This document shows, piece after piece, positions 35,521 to 43,577 of a stretch of 64,000 nt of DNA. Origin of the DNA: Corynebacterium sp. Marseille-P4321 (GTDB taxonomy: Bacteria > Actinomycetota > Actinomycetes > Mycobacteriales > Mycobacteriaceae); NCBI RefSeq assembly GCF_903645305.1, contig NZ_CAHJXO010000003.1:124001-188000 (forward strand), read 5' to 3'. How positions within the stretch are numbered: position 1 is the stretch's first letter; each line of letters starts with the position of its first letter. The position numbers were made by a program, and so were the translations under genes. The notes below the pieces were generated by a model that was not told the origin of the DNA, did not search any database, and saw only the letters and a list, made by a program, of their open reading frames with translations.

Positions 35521-35523
35521 AAG

Positions 35524-35892
35524 TTAGATCACCTCCGGTGCGAGAGACACGATCTTCATGAACTTCTTGTCGCGAAGCTCACGTGCCACCGGGCCGAAGA
35601 TACGGGTGCCGCGCGGCTCAGTGTCGTTCTTGATAAGGACAGCGGCGTTCTCGTCGAACGCGATGTAGGAACCGTCCGGACGACGGGTCTCCTTCTTCGC
35701 GCGAACAATGACGGCGCGAACGACCTCGCCCTCCTTGACGTTGCCGCCCGGGGCAGCTTCCTTCACGGTGGCGACGATCGTGTCGCCGATGCCGGCGAAG
35801 CGTCGGACAGAGCCGCCGAGGACGCGGATGCACAGCAGCTCGCGTGCACCCGTGTTGTCGGCGACCTTCAGACGCGATTCTTGCTGAATCAC
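35524..35892 (-). CDS. rplN: 50S ribosomal protein L14
   Basis: 122 residues from a GTG at 35892, behind CAGGAGACC, giving the universal start (V/M)[15 protein letters not shown]. It ends [12 protein letters not shown]. First gene of the short rplN-rplX-rplE operon, cut off from rpsQ by 11.6 kb. The 253-base gap upstream carries a possible -10 TAATAC (minus strand, about 36063-36068) and a one-mismatch copy of the GCTTATCGACG word at 35972. Confidence 0.96.
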   Translation of the reverse strand: MIQQESRLKVADNTGARELLCIRVLGGSVRRFAGIGDTIVATVKEAAPGGNVKEGEVVRAVIVRAKKETRRPDGSYIAFDENAAVLIKNDTEPRGTRIFGPVARELRDKKFMKIVSLAPEVI

Positions 35893-36145
35893 AGTTGGTC
35901 TCCTGACCTGGATCAATGTGCGCCAGATTTCCGTCCTGCACGCACGTGGTCAATTGCTTTCGGAGCCTATTGCTCATCGACGAACGGTTGCGCACCGTCG
36001 AAGGGTCTCGGCAACGACACTCGGAAACGCGCGTCGCAACCGACCAGCAGTAGACAACTGGGGTATTAAAGCACGACCTGGGGCGTTTGCCCAAATCGCT
36101 CCGCGTATTTTGCCGCGCATACGGTACGGCACCGAATTCGGGGAC

Positions 36146-36430
36146 CTACATGTGAAGATGCGGATCCATCCGCTGATGGAGGATACGAACAATGATGACG
36201 TCTCCCTCATGCCGGGTGTAGAACACCAGGTGCCTCCCCACTGCGAAAGAACGCATCCCGTTTCCAAGATCTGGTCGAGCCTTCCCCACCCCCGGATCAT
36301 GATCGATGGACTCAAAGCCGCCCCGAAGTTTGCCCACATAGAGGTAAGCCTGATCAGCTTCCCAGGTCTCCAGCGTGTAGTCCCTGATCTGATCCAGGTC
36401 GCGCTTCGCCTGAACAGTGAACTTATACAC
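36146..36430 (-). CDS. RelE/ParE-family toxin
   Basis: 94 residues from the GTG at 36430, overlapping the antitoxin end by 8 bases. The ParE/RelE fold is visible: VYKFTVQAKRDLDQIRDY, the central GVGKARPDLGNGMRSF and the strand VGRHLVFYTRHEGDVIIVRILHQRMD. ParE toxins poison DNA gyrase and RelE toxins cut mRNA; the RILHQRMD ending is more ParE-like. Base composition is less GC-rich than the neighbours. Confidence 0.85.
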   Translation of the reverse strand: MYKFTVQAKRDLDQIRDYTLETWEADQAYLYVGKLRGGFESIDHDPGVGKARPDLGNGMRSFAVGRHLVFYTRHEGDVIIVRILHQRMDPHLHM

Positions 36431-36665
36431 CGGAGGCCTTGATATCCGCCATGTACTGGTCCATGTCAAATGGCTCAGCTATGCCACTATCCAACCCCTG
36501 TCGCAGAGCCCCCCGCAACAGTTCGAGCTGCTCTTCGCGCTCCTCCAGAAGCCTGAGACCCGCGCGGAGCACCTCGCTGGCCGACGCATAGCGGTCGGTC
36601 GCTAATTGCGCTGCCACGAACCGGTCGAAGTGATCGCCGAGCGTTACGGAGGTGTTCCTAGCCAT
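36423..36665 (-). CDS. ParD-like ribbon-helix-helix antitoxin
   Basis: 80 residues. The ribbon-helix-helix N-terminus (NTSVTLGDHFDRFVAAQLATDRYASASEVLRAGLRLL) is characteristic of ParD/CopG antitoxins, followed by a toxin-binding C-terminus. It precedes and overlaps the toxin gene, the standard order, and probably represses its own promoter. Confidence 0.87.
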   Translation of the reverse strand: MARNTSVTLGDHFDRFVAAQLATDRYASASEVLRAGLRLLEEREEQLELLRGALRQGLDSGIAEPFDMDQYMADIKASGV

Positions 36666-36671
36666 GCGACG

Positions 36672-36677
36672 AGAGTA
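36672..36677 (-). promoter_or_regulatory. Leaderless -10 box of the toxin-antitoxin operon
   Basis: On the minus strand TACTCT, then 6 bases, then the antitoxin ATG at 36665. Confidence 0.5.
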
Positions 36678-36738
36678 CCACTTTTGGGTATTCTGCCACG
36701 CTGGCCAACCCCACCGAGCGCAACCCCATCCGCTGCCG

Positions 36739-36744
36739 TACATT
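36739..36744 (+). promoter_or_regulatory. Leaderless -10 box of the formate/nitrite channel gene
   Basis: TACATT, then 7 bases, then the GTG at 36752. Confidence 0.5.
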
Positions 36745-36751
36745 CGTCCCG

Positions 36752-37543
36752 GTGAGCTTCCACGAGTCAGCCCCGAAATCCATCCAGAACAAACTCGACC
36801 TTTTCAGCCAAGAACCGGCGCGATTCGCGGTGAGGGCGATGCTCGCGGGAGTGTTCCTGGGCATCATGACGGCGTTCGCCGCGAACACCGCAACGGCGGC
36901 CGAGTCCATGGTGCCCGGGTTGGGTAGGTACGCGTTCGCCTCCATCTTCGCAACAACCCTGTACGTCATTGTGGTGCTACAGGGAGAGCTTGCCACCGGC
37001 GACATGATGTTCATGACGTATGGGGCGATTCACAAGAAGAACACGCTGCGCAGGGGCTTCGCCATCGTGTGCTTTGTCACCCTGTTCAACCTCATCGGCG
37101 GCGTGCTCATCACCTCCATGATCGCCTCGACAACAATTGGCGAGGCAGTGACAACGGATAGCTTTATCTACCAGTTGATGGTGGCCAAACTCGAAAAGCC
37201 GAGCGGGAAGCTCCTCATCGAGGCGATCCTGGCCAACATCGTGGTCAACATCGCGTTCATGCTGACAACGCAGGCGGACAAGGACTACACGGCCAAGCTG
37301 CTCGGTGTCATCGTGATCGTCCCGGCGTTCGCGGCGATGAGCTACGAGCATTCCATCGCCAACTTCGTCCTGACATCGCTAACCGGCTTCGAGTTCGGAC
37401 CGGAAAATATCCCCGGCTACACCTTCGCGAATGTGGCGCGCCACTGGAGCATTGTGTGGGTGGGCAACTTCATCGGCGGCGGGCTGATCATGGGCGGCAT
37501 TTACGGCTGGCTGAACCTGACCAAGACAAACTACAAGGACTAG
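36752..37543 (+). CDS. Formate/nitrite transporter (FNT) family channel
   Basis: 263 residues with six helices. FNT signatures are visible: MLAGVFLGIMTAFA, LQGELATGDMMFMTYG (a family motif near the second helix), NIVVNIAFMLTTQ and the half-helix region FIGGGLIMGGIYGWL. It would pass formate, nitrite or another small monovalent anion across the membrane. Own leaderless promoter; the dynamin-like genes start 42 bases downstream and may be read through. Confidence 0.88.
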   Translation: MSFHESAPKSIQNKLDLFSQEPARFAVRAMLAGVFLGIMTAFAANTATAAESMVPGLGRYAFASIFATTLYVIVVLQGELATGDMMFMTYGAIHKKNTLRRGFAIVCFVTLFNLIGGVLITSMIASTTIGEAVTTDSFIYQLMVAKLEKPSGKLLIEAILANIVVNIAFMLTTQADKDYTAKLLGVIVIVPAFAAMSYEHSIANFVLTSLTGFEFGPENIPGYTFANVARHWSIVWVGNFIGGGLIMGGIYGWLNLTKTNYKD

Positions 37544-37585
37544 CCGGCGAGCTACCCAGCCCCCGTGTCGTCCGGGCATGGAAGA

Positions 37586-39427
37586 ATGAGCCGGGTGACT
37601 ACCTCTTCGCCCAACACCACCGAGGTCATCGATGCGGTCCGCGCCGTGCGCGATGCCGTCGCCGACACGTCCCTGCCCACGGATGCGACTCCGGAAGCCA
37701 GGGCGGTGATTAACCAGTTCGACGATTACATCCTGCCCCGCCTTGCCAATCTGGATGCGCCGCTGCTCGCCGTCATCGGCGGTTCCACCGGATCCGGCAA
37801 GTCCACGCTCGTCAACGCGCTGCTGCGCGAGCGGGTGTCTAATCCCGGCGTCATCCGCCCCACCACCCGGCAGCCGGTGCTGGTGGCAAATCCGGGGGAT
37901 GCCGAGTGGTTCAACTCCCCGCAGGTCCTGCCGGGTCTCACCCGCTCCCACGGAGCGGGCAACGAGCAGTCCACCACGCTGCGGGTGGTGGAGACGGGCA
38001 GCGTGCCCGGGGGCTTAGCGCTGCTCGACGCCCCGGATTTCGACTCCATCGACGATGCGAACCGCGCCTTGGCTTCGCAGTTGCTCGCCGCCGCCGACCT
38101 GTGGATCTTCGTCACCACCCCGGCGCGCTACGCGGACCAGCTGGTGTGGAACTTTCTCAACGACGCGGCGTCGCGCGGCATCGAGGTGGTTGTGGTGCTC
38201 AACCGGCTCGACGAGGTTGCCGCGCAGACGGTGCCGGACGACTTAAGGCGCATGATGTCCGAGGCGGGGCTCGAATCGGCGCAGGTGTTTGAGGTGCCGT
38301 TTGTGAAGGATCTGGGCGGGGAGGCGAACCCGGACGAGTTTCTCGGTGAAGGGTTGGTCGCACCGTTGCGGGACTATCTCACGCAGCTTGCCGACGATAC
38401 GGCCACCCGGCGCGACGTGGCCGGCAAGACCGTCGCGGGCGCCGTGGATGGTGCGCTGAACCGCGTGGACCAGCTTGCGCAGCGCCGGGAGCGCCAGGAG
38501 GCGTTCGGCAACCAGATCGACGAGACGATCACCGAGCATTACCGCGGCGCGAACCGGCACGTCATCGACGCCACCTCGGACGGCAAGCTGCTGCGCCAGG
38601 AAGTGATGGACCGCTGGCAGGACGTGGTGGGAACCTCGGACGTAATCCGCGGGTTTGAACGCTGGTTCTCCCAAGCCGTGGACAAGGTGGGCAGCTTCTT
38701 CACCGGTGAGCCCGCTCCGCTGCGCGAGGTGGAAACCGAGCTCGAGCACGGCCTGCACGCTGTGATCGTGGACGCCGCCGACACGGCCGCGGCACGCTCC
38801 TGGTCGCACCTGGGCGCGGTGGCCCCGCAGCTGCGCGAAGACGCGGACCAGGCGTTGGCGCGGGCGAGCGCGGACATCGACGCGCAAGCGGCCCAGCTGG
38901 TGCGGGACTGGCAGCAAAGCCTGCTCGAGCGCATTCAGGGCACCGCCGGCGAGAAGCGCCAGCGGGCCCGCGTGATGTCGCTCGGCCTCAACGTGGTCAC
39001 CGTGGCGCTCATGCTGGTGGTCTTTTCCACCACCGCGGGCCTGACCGGCGGCGAGGTGGCTATTGCGGGCGGGTCCGCGGTGGTGGGCCAGAAGCTTTTG
39101 GAAACCATTTTCGGCGAGGATACGGTACGCCGCATGGCCACCGAGGCGCGCAACGACCTCAACGAGCGCCTCACCGCACTGTTCGATGCGGAGCGCGCCC
39201 GCTACTTCGAGGTGACGGACCCGCTGCTGGAGGGTGCCACGGCGCAGCATATACAGGAAACCGCCGATGCTGCCCGCGGCCTGGTCAACGAGAAATTCCT
39301 CGGCATCCGCCCGGCGGTTCACGCACCGGCCGTGGTCGAGGACGATATCCAGCAAAGCTTCGAGACGGGCACGCTGCGCGGTTTGTTCGACCAGCTGAGG
39401 GGGACATTCGGCAATGGCAATCTTTAA
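37586..39427 (+). CDS. Dynamin-like GTPase, first of a pair
   Basis: 613 residues from the ATG at 37586; a GTG at 37595 is an equally possible start. GTPase motifs: P-loop GGSTGSGKST (65-74), switch region QSTTLRVVETG, G3 as DAPD (in LLDAPDFDSIDD), and G4 NRLD. A long helical region follows, and a hydrophobic pair of segments (MSLGLNVVTVALMLVVF and GLTGGEVAIAGGSAVVG) about 470-510 could insert in the membrane, as in bacterial dynamin-like proteins such as mycobacterial IniA. It overlaps the next gene by 14 bases. Confidence 0.8.
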   Translation: MSRVTTSSPNTTEVIDAVRAVRDAVADTSLPTDATPEARAVINQFDDYILPRLANLDAPLLAVIGGSTGSGKSTLVNALLRERVSNPGVIRPTTRQPVLVANPGDAEWFNSPQVLPGLTRSHGAGNEQSTTLRVVETGSVPGGLALLDAPDFDSIDDANRALASQLLAAADLWIFVTTPARYADQLVWNFLNDAASRGIEVVVVLNRLDEVAAQTVPDDLRRMMSEAGLESAQVFEVPFVKDLGGEANPDEFLGEGLVAPLRDYLTQLADDTATRRDVAGKTVAGAVDGALNRVDQLAQRRERQEAFGNQIDETITEHYRGANRHVIDATSDGKLLRQEVMDRWQDVVGTSDVIRGFERWFSQAVDKVGSFFTGEPAPLREVETELEHGLHAVIVDAADTAAARSWSHLGAVAPQLREDADQALARASADIDAQAAQLVRDWQQSLLERIQGTAGEKRQRARVMSLGLNVVTVALMLVVFSTTAGLTGGEVAIAGGSAVVGQKLLETIFGEDTVRRMATEARNDLNERLTALFDAERARYFEVTDPLLEGATAQHIQETADAARGLVNEKFLGIRPAVHAPAVVEDDIQQSFETGTLRGLFDQLRGTFGNGNL

Positions 39428-41018
39428 AAAGAAACCCACCCTCACCGAGCGGCTCGAAGCCCTCGAGGACGCCGCCGAGATCGGCCGGGGCTACCTGGGC
39501 CAGCAGCAGTTGGACCGCCTCGAGCACGTCGCCCGCGCGGGCAACGAGCGCCGCGCGCTGTCCGCCGAGCACACCGTAGTGGGCTTTTTCGGCGCCACCG
39601 GATCGGGTAAAACTTCCCTCTTCAACGCGGTAGTCGGCGAGGATTTGGGCAAGGCCGCGGCGCGCCGCCCCACCACCTCGTCCCCGCTTGCCGCAATCTG
39701 GGAGCCCGCGGGCTCTGAGGAGCTGTTGGACTGGCTCGGTGTGGAGGACCGCCGCGAGCGCGCGGGCGAGTTCGCCCCCGGCGCGGGCCCGCTCATCCTG
39801 CTGGACCTCCCTGACTTCGACTCCGTCGAGGTGTCCAACCGGGAGATCGCCACGCGCCTTGCGGGGCAGGTGGACGTGCTGGTGTGGGTCACGGACCCCG
39901 AGAAGTACGCCGACAGCGTCATCCACGATCAATTCATCCGCCCGCACGCCACGCACTCCGAGGTCACGCTTGCGGTGCTGAACAAGGCGGATCTGCTCGC
40001 TGCCGGCGATGTGGGCACGGTTGCGGGCAGCTTCGAGCAATTGCTTATCGACGACGGCTTGCGCAACATCACCGTCATCCCCACCTCCACCCTCACCGGT
40101 GAGGGCATTGAGCGCTTGCGCGGCGCGATCGCCAAGGTGGCGCGGGCCCATACTGCGCAGACCGCCCGCATCGAGGCTGACATTCAGGCCGTGACGCGGG
40201 ACCTCGCCGCGCCTGCCAGCGAGGCAACGCGGGCCCCGGCGAAGCAGGCCAAGCGCGAGCTGGATGCCGCGCTCACCCAAGCCGCCGACGCCGACCGTAT
40301 CGCGGAGACTACCGCAGCTGCCTACCGCAAGCGGCTGCACGAGCGCACCGGGTGGCTGGTAACCAGCTGGATTACCCGCTTCAAGCCGGACCCGCTACGC
40401 AGGCTGGGTCTTCGCGAGGACGCCGACGAGGTCGGGGTGCACCGCACGTCCATGCCGGAGCTCGACGCCGCTTCGAAGGCCGTGGCCAACCGTGGCCTGC
40501 GCGATTACGCCGCGGACGCTGCGGCTGGGCTACCCCCGGCGTGGGAGGCGGCCGTAGCCGACCGCGCCGATGAAGTCTCGCAAGCACTTCCCGCGGAGTT
40601 GGACCGGGCGGTGGCGCGGACGAGGTTGCCCGCGGAGCCGTCGAAAAGCTGGAGCCTGCTCACTGTGCTGCAGTGGCTGTTCCTACTCGCCGCGCTGCTC
40701 GGCGTGATCTGGTACTTGCTCGTTGCGTTCGTGCCCGGCATCCTCACCCCGCTGCTGGGCGCCGACCTTGTGCCGCAGGTGGAAGGGTGGCCGATTCCGA
40801 CGCTGCTCATCCTCGCCGGACTGCTCGGCGGGCTTGTGGTGGGCCTTATCACCGCGGTGTTCGGCGGGCTGATCGGCTCGAGCGTGAAGCGGCGCACCCG
40901 CGCCGCGTTACAGAGAGAGGTCGCGACGATGTCGGAGACCGTTGTGGTGGAGCCGCTGGCGAAGGTGCGCGGCGACTACGAGCGCTTCAACGAGCAGCTC
41001 GCCATCGCCGCAGCGTAA
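39414..41018 (+). CDS. Dynamin-like GTPase, second of a pair
   Basis: 534 residues. P-loop GATGSGKTS (60-68), T in RRPTTSSPL, G3 DLPD, G4 NKAD. The C-terminal half has two strong transmembrane segments (WLFLLAALLGVIWYLLVAFV and LLILAGLLGGLVVGLITAVF, about 420-490). It overlaps the first GTPase, so the two proteins are probably made together and act as a heteromeric, membrane-bound GTPase. Roles of such pairs in actinobacteria include membrane repair and antibiotic stress; the role here is inferred. Confidence 0.8.
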   Translation: MAIFKKKPTLTERLEALEDAAEIGRGYLGQQQLDRLEHVARAGNERRALSAEHTVVGFFGATGSGKTSLFNAVVGEDLGKAAARRPTTSSPLAAIWEPAGSEELLDWLGVEDRRERAGEFAPGAGPLILLDLPDFDSVEVSNREIATRLAGQVDVLVWVTDPEKYADSVIHDQFIRPHATHSEVTLAVLNKADLLAAGDVGTVAGSFEQLLIDDGLRNITVIPTSTLTGEGIERLRGAIAKVARAHTAQTARIEADIQAVTRDLAAPASEATRAPAKQAKRELDAALTQAADADRIAETTAAAYRKRLHERTGWLVTSWITRFKPDPLRRLGLREDADEVGVHRTSMPELDAASKAVANRGLRDYAADAAAGLPPAWEAAVADRADEVSQALPAELDRAVARTRLPAEPSKSWSLLTVLQWLFLLAALLGVIWYLLVAFVPGILTPLLGADLVPQVEGWPIPTLLILAGLLGGLVVGLITAVFGGLIGSSVKRRTRAALQREVATMSETVVVEPLAKVRGDYERFNEQLAIAAA

Positions 41019-41152
41019 CCGCTTACATATCCCACCCGGACCTACCTGGATCCCCGCTTCCGCAACAAGCCGGTGTTATTGCAAAACCGGAGTACGGCAA
41101 TTACAGTTATTACAGATAATCAGTTAGCGGTTTCGGTCTGGAGGGAGCGAGC

Positions 41153-41587
41153 ATGTCGAACGCTGTCATCGCACAACTTGAAAGCCAGAGTCTTACTCAA
41201 GAGGAAATTGCGGGCCTGCGCGACTTCATTGCTTCCGCCCCAGATTCGAACCTCGCCCTGTTATTGGAGTCCATTCTGGTCGCTTTGAACGAGGGGCAAA
41301 CGATCAACGTCCTCGCAGATGATGCCGAGGTCTCTCCTAACGAGGCTGCGAAGCTGCTGAAAATGAGCCGCCCGCACCTGCTGAAGTTTATGCGTGACGG
41401 CGATCTCCCATTTCACATGGTCGGGTCTCACCAGCGCATCAAAATGTCCGACCTGCGGAATTTCATGCAAGTCCGCGACGCAGGCGCCCGGATTCTGGCT
41501 GAGGCACTTCACGGCAACAACACCAGCGCCGACCCCCTGCAAGAGCCTTTTACGCATGAAGAAATGGACGAACTCAAGGATCTGTAA
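41153..41587 (+). CDS. Excisionase-like DNA-binding protein, orphan antitoxin type
   Basis: 144 residues with a strong ribosome binding site (GGAGGGAGCGAGC). Residues 60-110 are an excisionase-type winged helix (SPNEAAKLLKMSRPHLLKFMRDG, DLPFHMVGSHQRIKMSDL). Proteins of this length and plan are usually antitoxins encoded directly before a PIN-domain toxin. No PIN gene follows; a convergent gene overlaps its 3' end by 14 bases instead. Lower GC than the neighbourhood. Confidence 0.75.
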   Translation: MSNAVIAQLESQSLTQEEIAGLRDFIASAPDSNLALLLESILVALNEGQTINVLADDAEVSPNEAAKLLKMSRPHLLKFMRDGDLPFHMVGSHQRIKMSDLRNFMQVRDAGARILAEALHGNNTSADPLQEPFTHEEMDELKDL

Positions 41588-42617
41588 CCGAGCGGAGGTA
41601 GGCGCGCAATGCTTCGGCATAGGGTTCGAGCCGTTCACAGTCGGGGCAGATCGGCAAATGGCCATGGGTTTTGTCATCGCCGATTGGCACCCACCACTTG
41701 CCGCAGACGGCTCGGATGGCATTCCCCGTTACATATGCCTCCGCGAGAGAACCTTTAGTCGAATAGTGAAGCTTGTCGGGAGGAGGAGGGGCAAAATCCG
41801 CCACACGTAGAGATTCGCGGGGAATATCGAGTATGGCAATAAGGTCCGCACGTGAAATTCCGATGTTAAGCACGTAGGTCGGCCCTGCGTATGCCTCCAT
41901 CATTCCTTCGTCGACACGCAGCAATCGTTGTAACACACAAGTGAAAGATTGCAGTTCCTCATAGTTGTCGTGCCAGTTGGTGATTCGGATAGATAAAATG
42001 TCGATTTCATCATGGGCAGACTCAACGTCCCATGTATCGAACGAAGAAGTGTCAATCCCGAGCGCGATCTTCAACGATCCGGCCTGAATCTCCCCCTGTT
42101 CGCCAAGAACGACGGCTTGTTTAATTGCCGTCAACGTCTCCGTGATTAACAATTTTTCAAACTCTTGTCGCTTCTGAACAGCTTTCTGGAGATTCAGAAT
42201 GCGCAAATCCAGTTTGCTCGGTCCTAGCGTTCCCGCCGCACGCATACTGGAAATGACGGTTTTTGCTTCCGCGTGAAAATGATCATGGCTGTCTGCGTAA
42301 ACCAGCCAAGCTTCTTCCCCTCCGTCGTGGATTACAGCCCCTCGCCAAGCGGATCCCCCCGTGTCGCGTGTTTCGAAAATCGGGAAATTGAAAGCCTTCA
42401 ATCTCTCGAAAATCCCCCTGTCAAAACGAGCTTGAGCATATTCGACTAGGGCGACTTCCATTTGAGCGTGCGCAACCGCCTCACGAAGGTACTGCAACTT
42501 TATTTCGTTTTCCGTGGCACGTTGTGCGCACTGGTACGCCATCGATGTTTTGTTCGGCAGTTTTCCCGAACCTGCCAGAACTTTAAGCACCTTTATCGTG
42601 GGCCGCACCGAAACCAT
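41574..42617 (-). CDS. Unknown protein with C-terminal DUF3039
   Basis: 347 residues. The last ~75 residues match DUF3039: HYSTKGSLAEAYVTGN, then Cys305 in AVCGKWWVP, then C324-P-D-C327, a likely metal knuckle. DUF3039 is normally a free-standing protein of about 80-100 residues in actinobacteria. The first ~265 residues are an unrecognised, mainly helical part (FERLKAFNFPIFETRDTGGS, WLVYADSHDHFHAEAKTVI). The gene is clearly lower in GC than its neighbours, which suggests transfer. It has a leaderless -10 box and overlaps the convergent excisionase-like gene. Confidence 0.7.
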   Translation of the reverse strand: MVSVRPTIKVLKVLAGSGKLPNKTSMAYQCAQRATENEIKLQYLREAVAHAQMEVALVEYAQARFDRGIFERLKAFNFPIFETRDTGGSAWRGAVIHDGGEEAWLVYADSHDHFHAEAKTVISSMRAAGTLGPSKLDLRILNLQKAVQKRQEFEKLLITETLTAIKQAVVLGEQGEIQAGSLKIALGIDTSSFDTWDVESAHDEIDILSIRITNWHDNYEELQSFTCVLQRLLRVDEGMMEAYAGPTYVLNIGISRADLIAILDIPRESLRVADFAPPPPDKLHYSTKGSLAEAYVTGNAIRAVCGKWWVPIGDDKTHGHLPICPDCERLEPYAEALRAYLRSVTDP

Positions 42618-42623
42618 GTGCTT

Positions 42624-42629
42624 AGGTTA
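42624..42629 (-). promoter_or_regulatory. Leaderless -10 box of the DUF3039 gene
   Basis: On the minus strand TAACCT, then 6 bases, then the ATG at 42617. Confidence 0.45.
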
Positions 42630-42708
42630 CCCGCCGCCACGACGCGAACCTCCTCGTCTTCGGTACCGTCGGGACCATCACTATCCGCAATCGCGAAAGG
42701 ATGGCTCC

Positions 42709-43563
42709 ATGACAGGCCGCGCTTACAGCCAAATCCCCAACGTTCTCTCAATCGCCGGCACCGACCCGACTGGCGGCGCCGGGATCCAGGCGGACTTGAA
42801 GTCCATCGCCGCCGCGGGAGGTTTCGGCATGTGCGTGGTCACTTCCCTGGTCGCGCAGAACACGCAGGGCGTTCGCGAGATCCACACCCCGCCGCAGGCG
42901 TTCCTTGAAGCGCAGCTCGCCTCCGTCTTCGACGATGTGGAGGTCGACGCGGTGAAGATCGGCATGCTCGGCGATGCGAAAACCACCAAGACCGTCTCCG
43001 ATTTCCTCAAGCGCCGTCGCGTGCCCGTCGTAGTCGTGGACCCGGTGATGGTGGCAACCAGCGGCGATCGCCTGCTCACCCAGGATGCCGAGGAGGCGCT
43101 GCGCCAGTTTGTGAAGGATCACGCCACCGTGGTCACCCCGAACATTCCGGAGCTCGCCGTACTCACCCAGAATGAGCCTGCCGAAGATTTCGACACCGCA
43201 GTAGAGCAGGGCAAGGAGTACGCCAACGCGACCGGGGTGGCTGTGCTGGTAAAAGGCGGCCACCTTGAATCCGGCGCCGCGTCGAACGCCCTTGTACAGC
43301 CGGACGGCGTGGTCCACGTCGCGGGGGTTCCGCGTGTGGACACCAAGAACACCCATGGCACGGGCTGCTCACTGTCGTCTGCGCTTGCCACTCGCCTGGC
43401 CCTCGGCGACCGCTCCCCCGCCGCTGCGAACGACGCAGTGACGTGGACTTCCGAGTGGCTGCACGAGGCGATCGCCCACGCCGATGACCTGAACGTGGGC
43501 CAGGGTCACGGCCCGGTGCATCACTTCCACCGCCTCTACCGCCAGGCTGGCCCGGTACGGTAG
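42709..43563 (+). CDS. thiD: Hydroxymethylpyrimidine / phosphomethylpyrimidine kinase ThiD
   Basis: 284 residues from the ATG at 42709 (site GAAAGG). Ribokinase fold: the N-terminal SIAGTDPTGGAGIQADLKS, the central VVVVDPVMVATSGDRLL, and the anion hole NTHGTGCSLSSAL with its GTGC motif. It phosphorylates HMP twice for thiamine synthesis. No thiamine riboswitch is visible in the 91 bases upstream. The PfkB kinase gene follows 14 bases later. Confidence 0.92.
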   Translation: MTGRAYSQIPNVLSIAGTDPTGGAGIQADLKSIAAAGGFGMCVVTSLVAQNTQGVREIHTPPQAFLEAQLASVFDDVEVDAVKIGMLGDAKTTKTVSDFLKRRRVPVVVVDPVMVATSGDRLLTQDAEEALRQFVKDHATVVTPNIPELAVLTQNEPAEDFDTAVEQGKEYANATGVAVLVKGGHLESGAASNALVQPDGVVHVAGVPRVDTKNTHGTGCSLSSALATRLALGDRSPAAANDAVTWTSEWLHEAIAHADDLNVGQGHGPVHHFHRLYRQAGPVR

Positions 43564-43577
43564 GCGCGCGGTCCCCC

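Noticed and set aside
42618-42708. Thiamine riboswitch before thiD
   Set aside because: The 91-base gap lacks the conserved thi-box sequence and is too short together with the neighbouring promoter.
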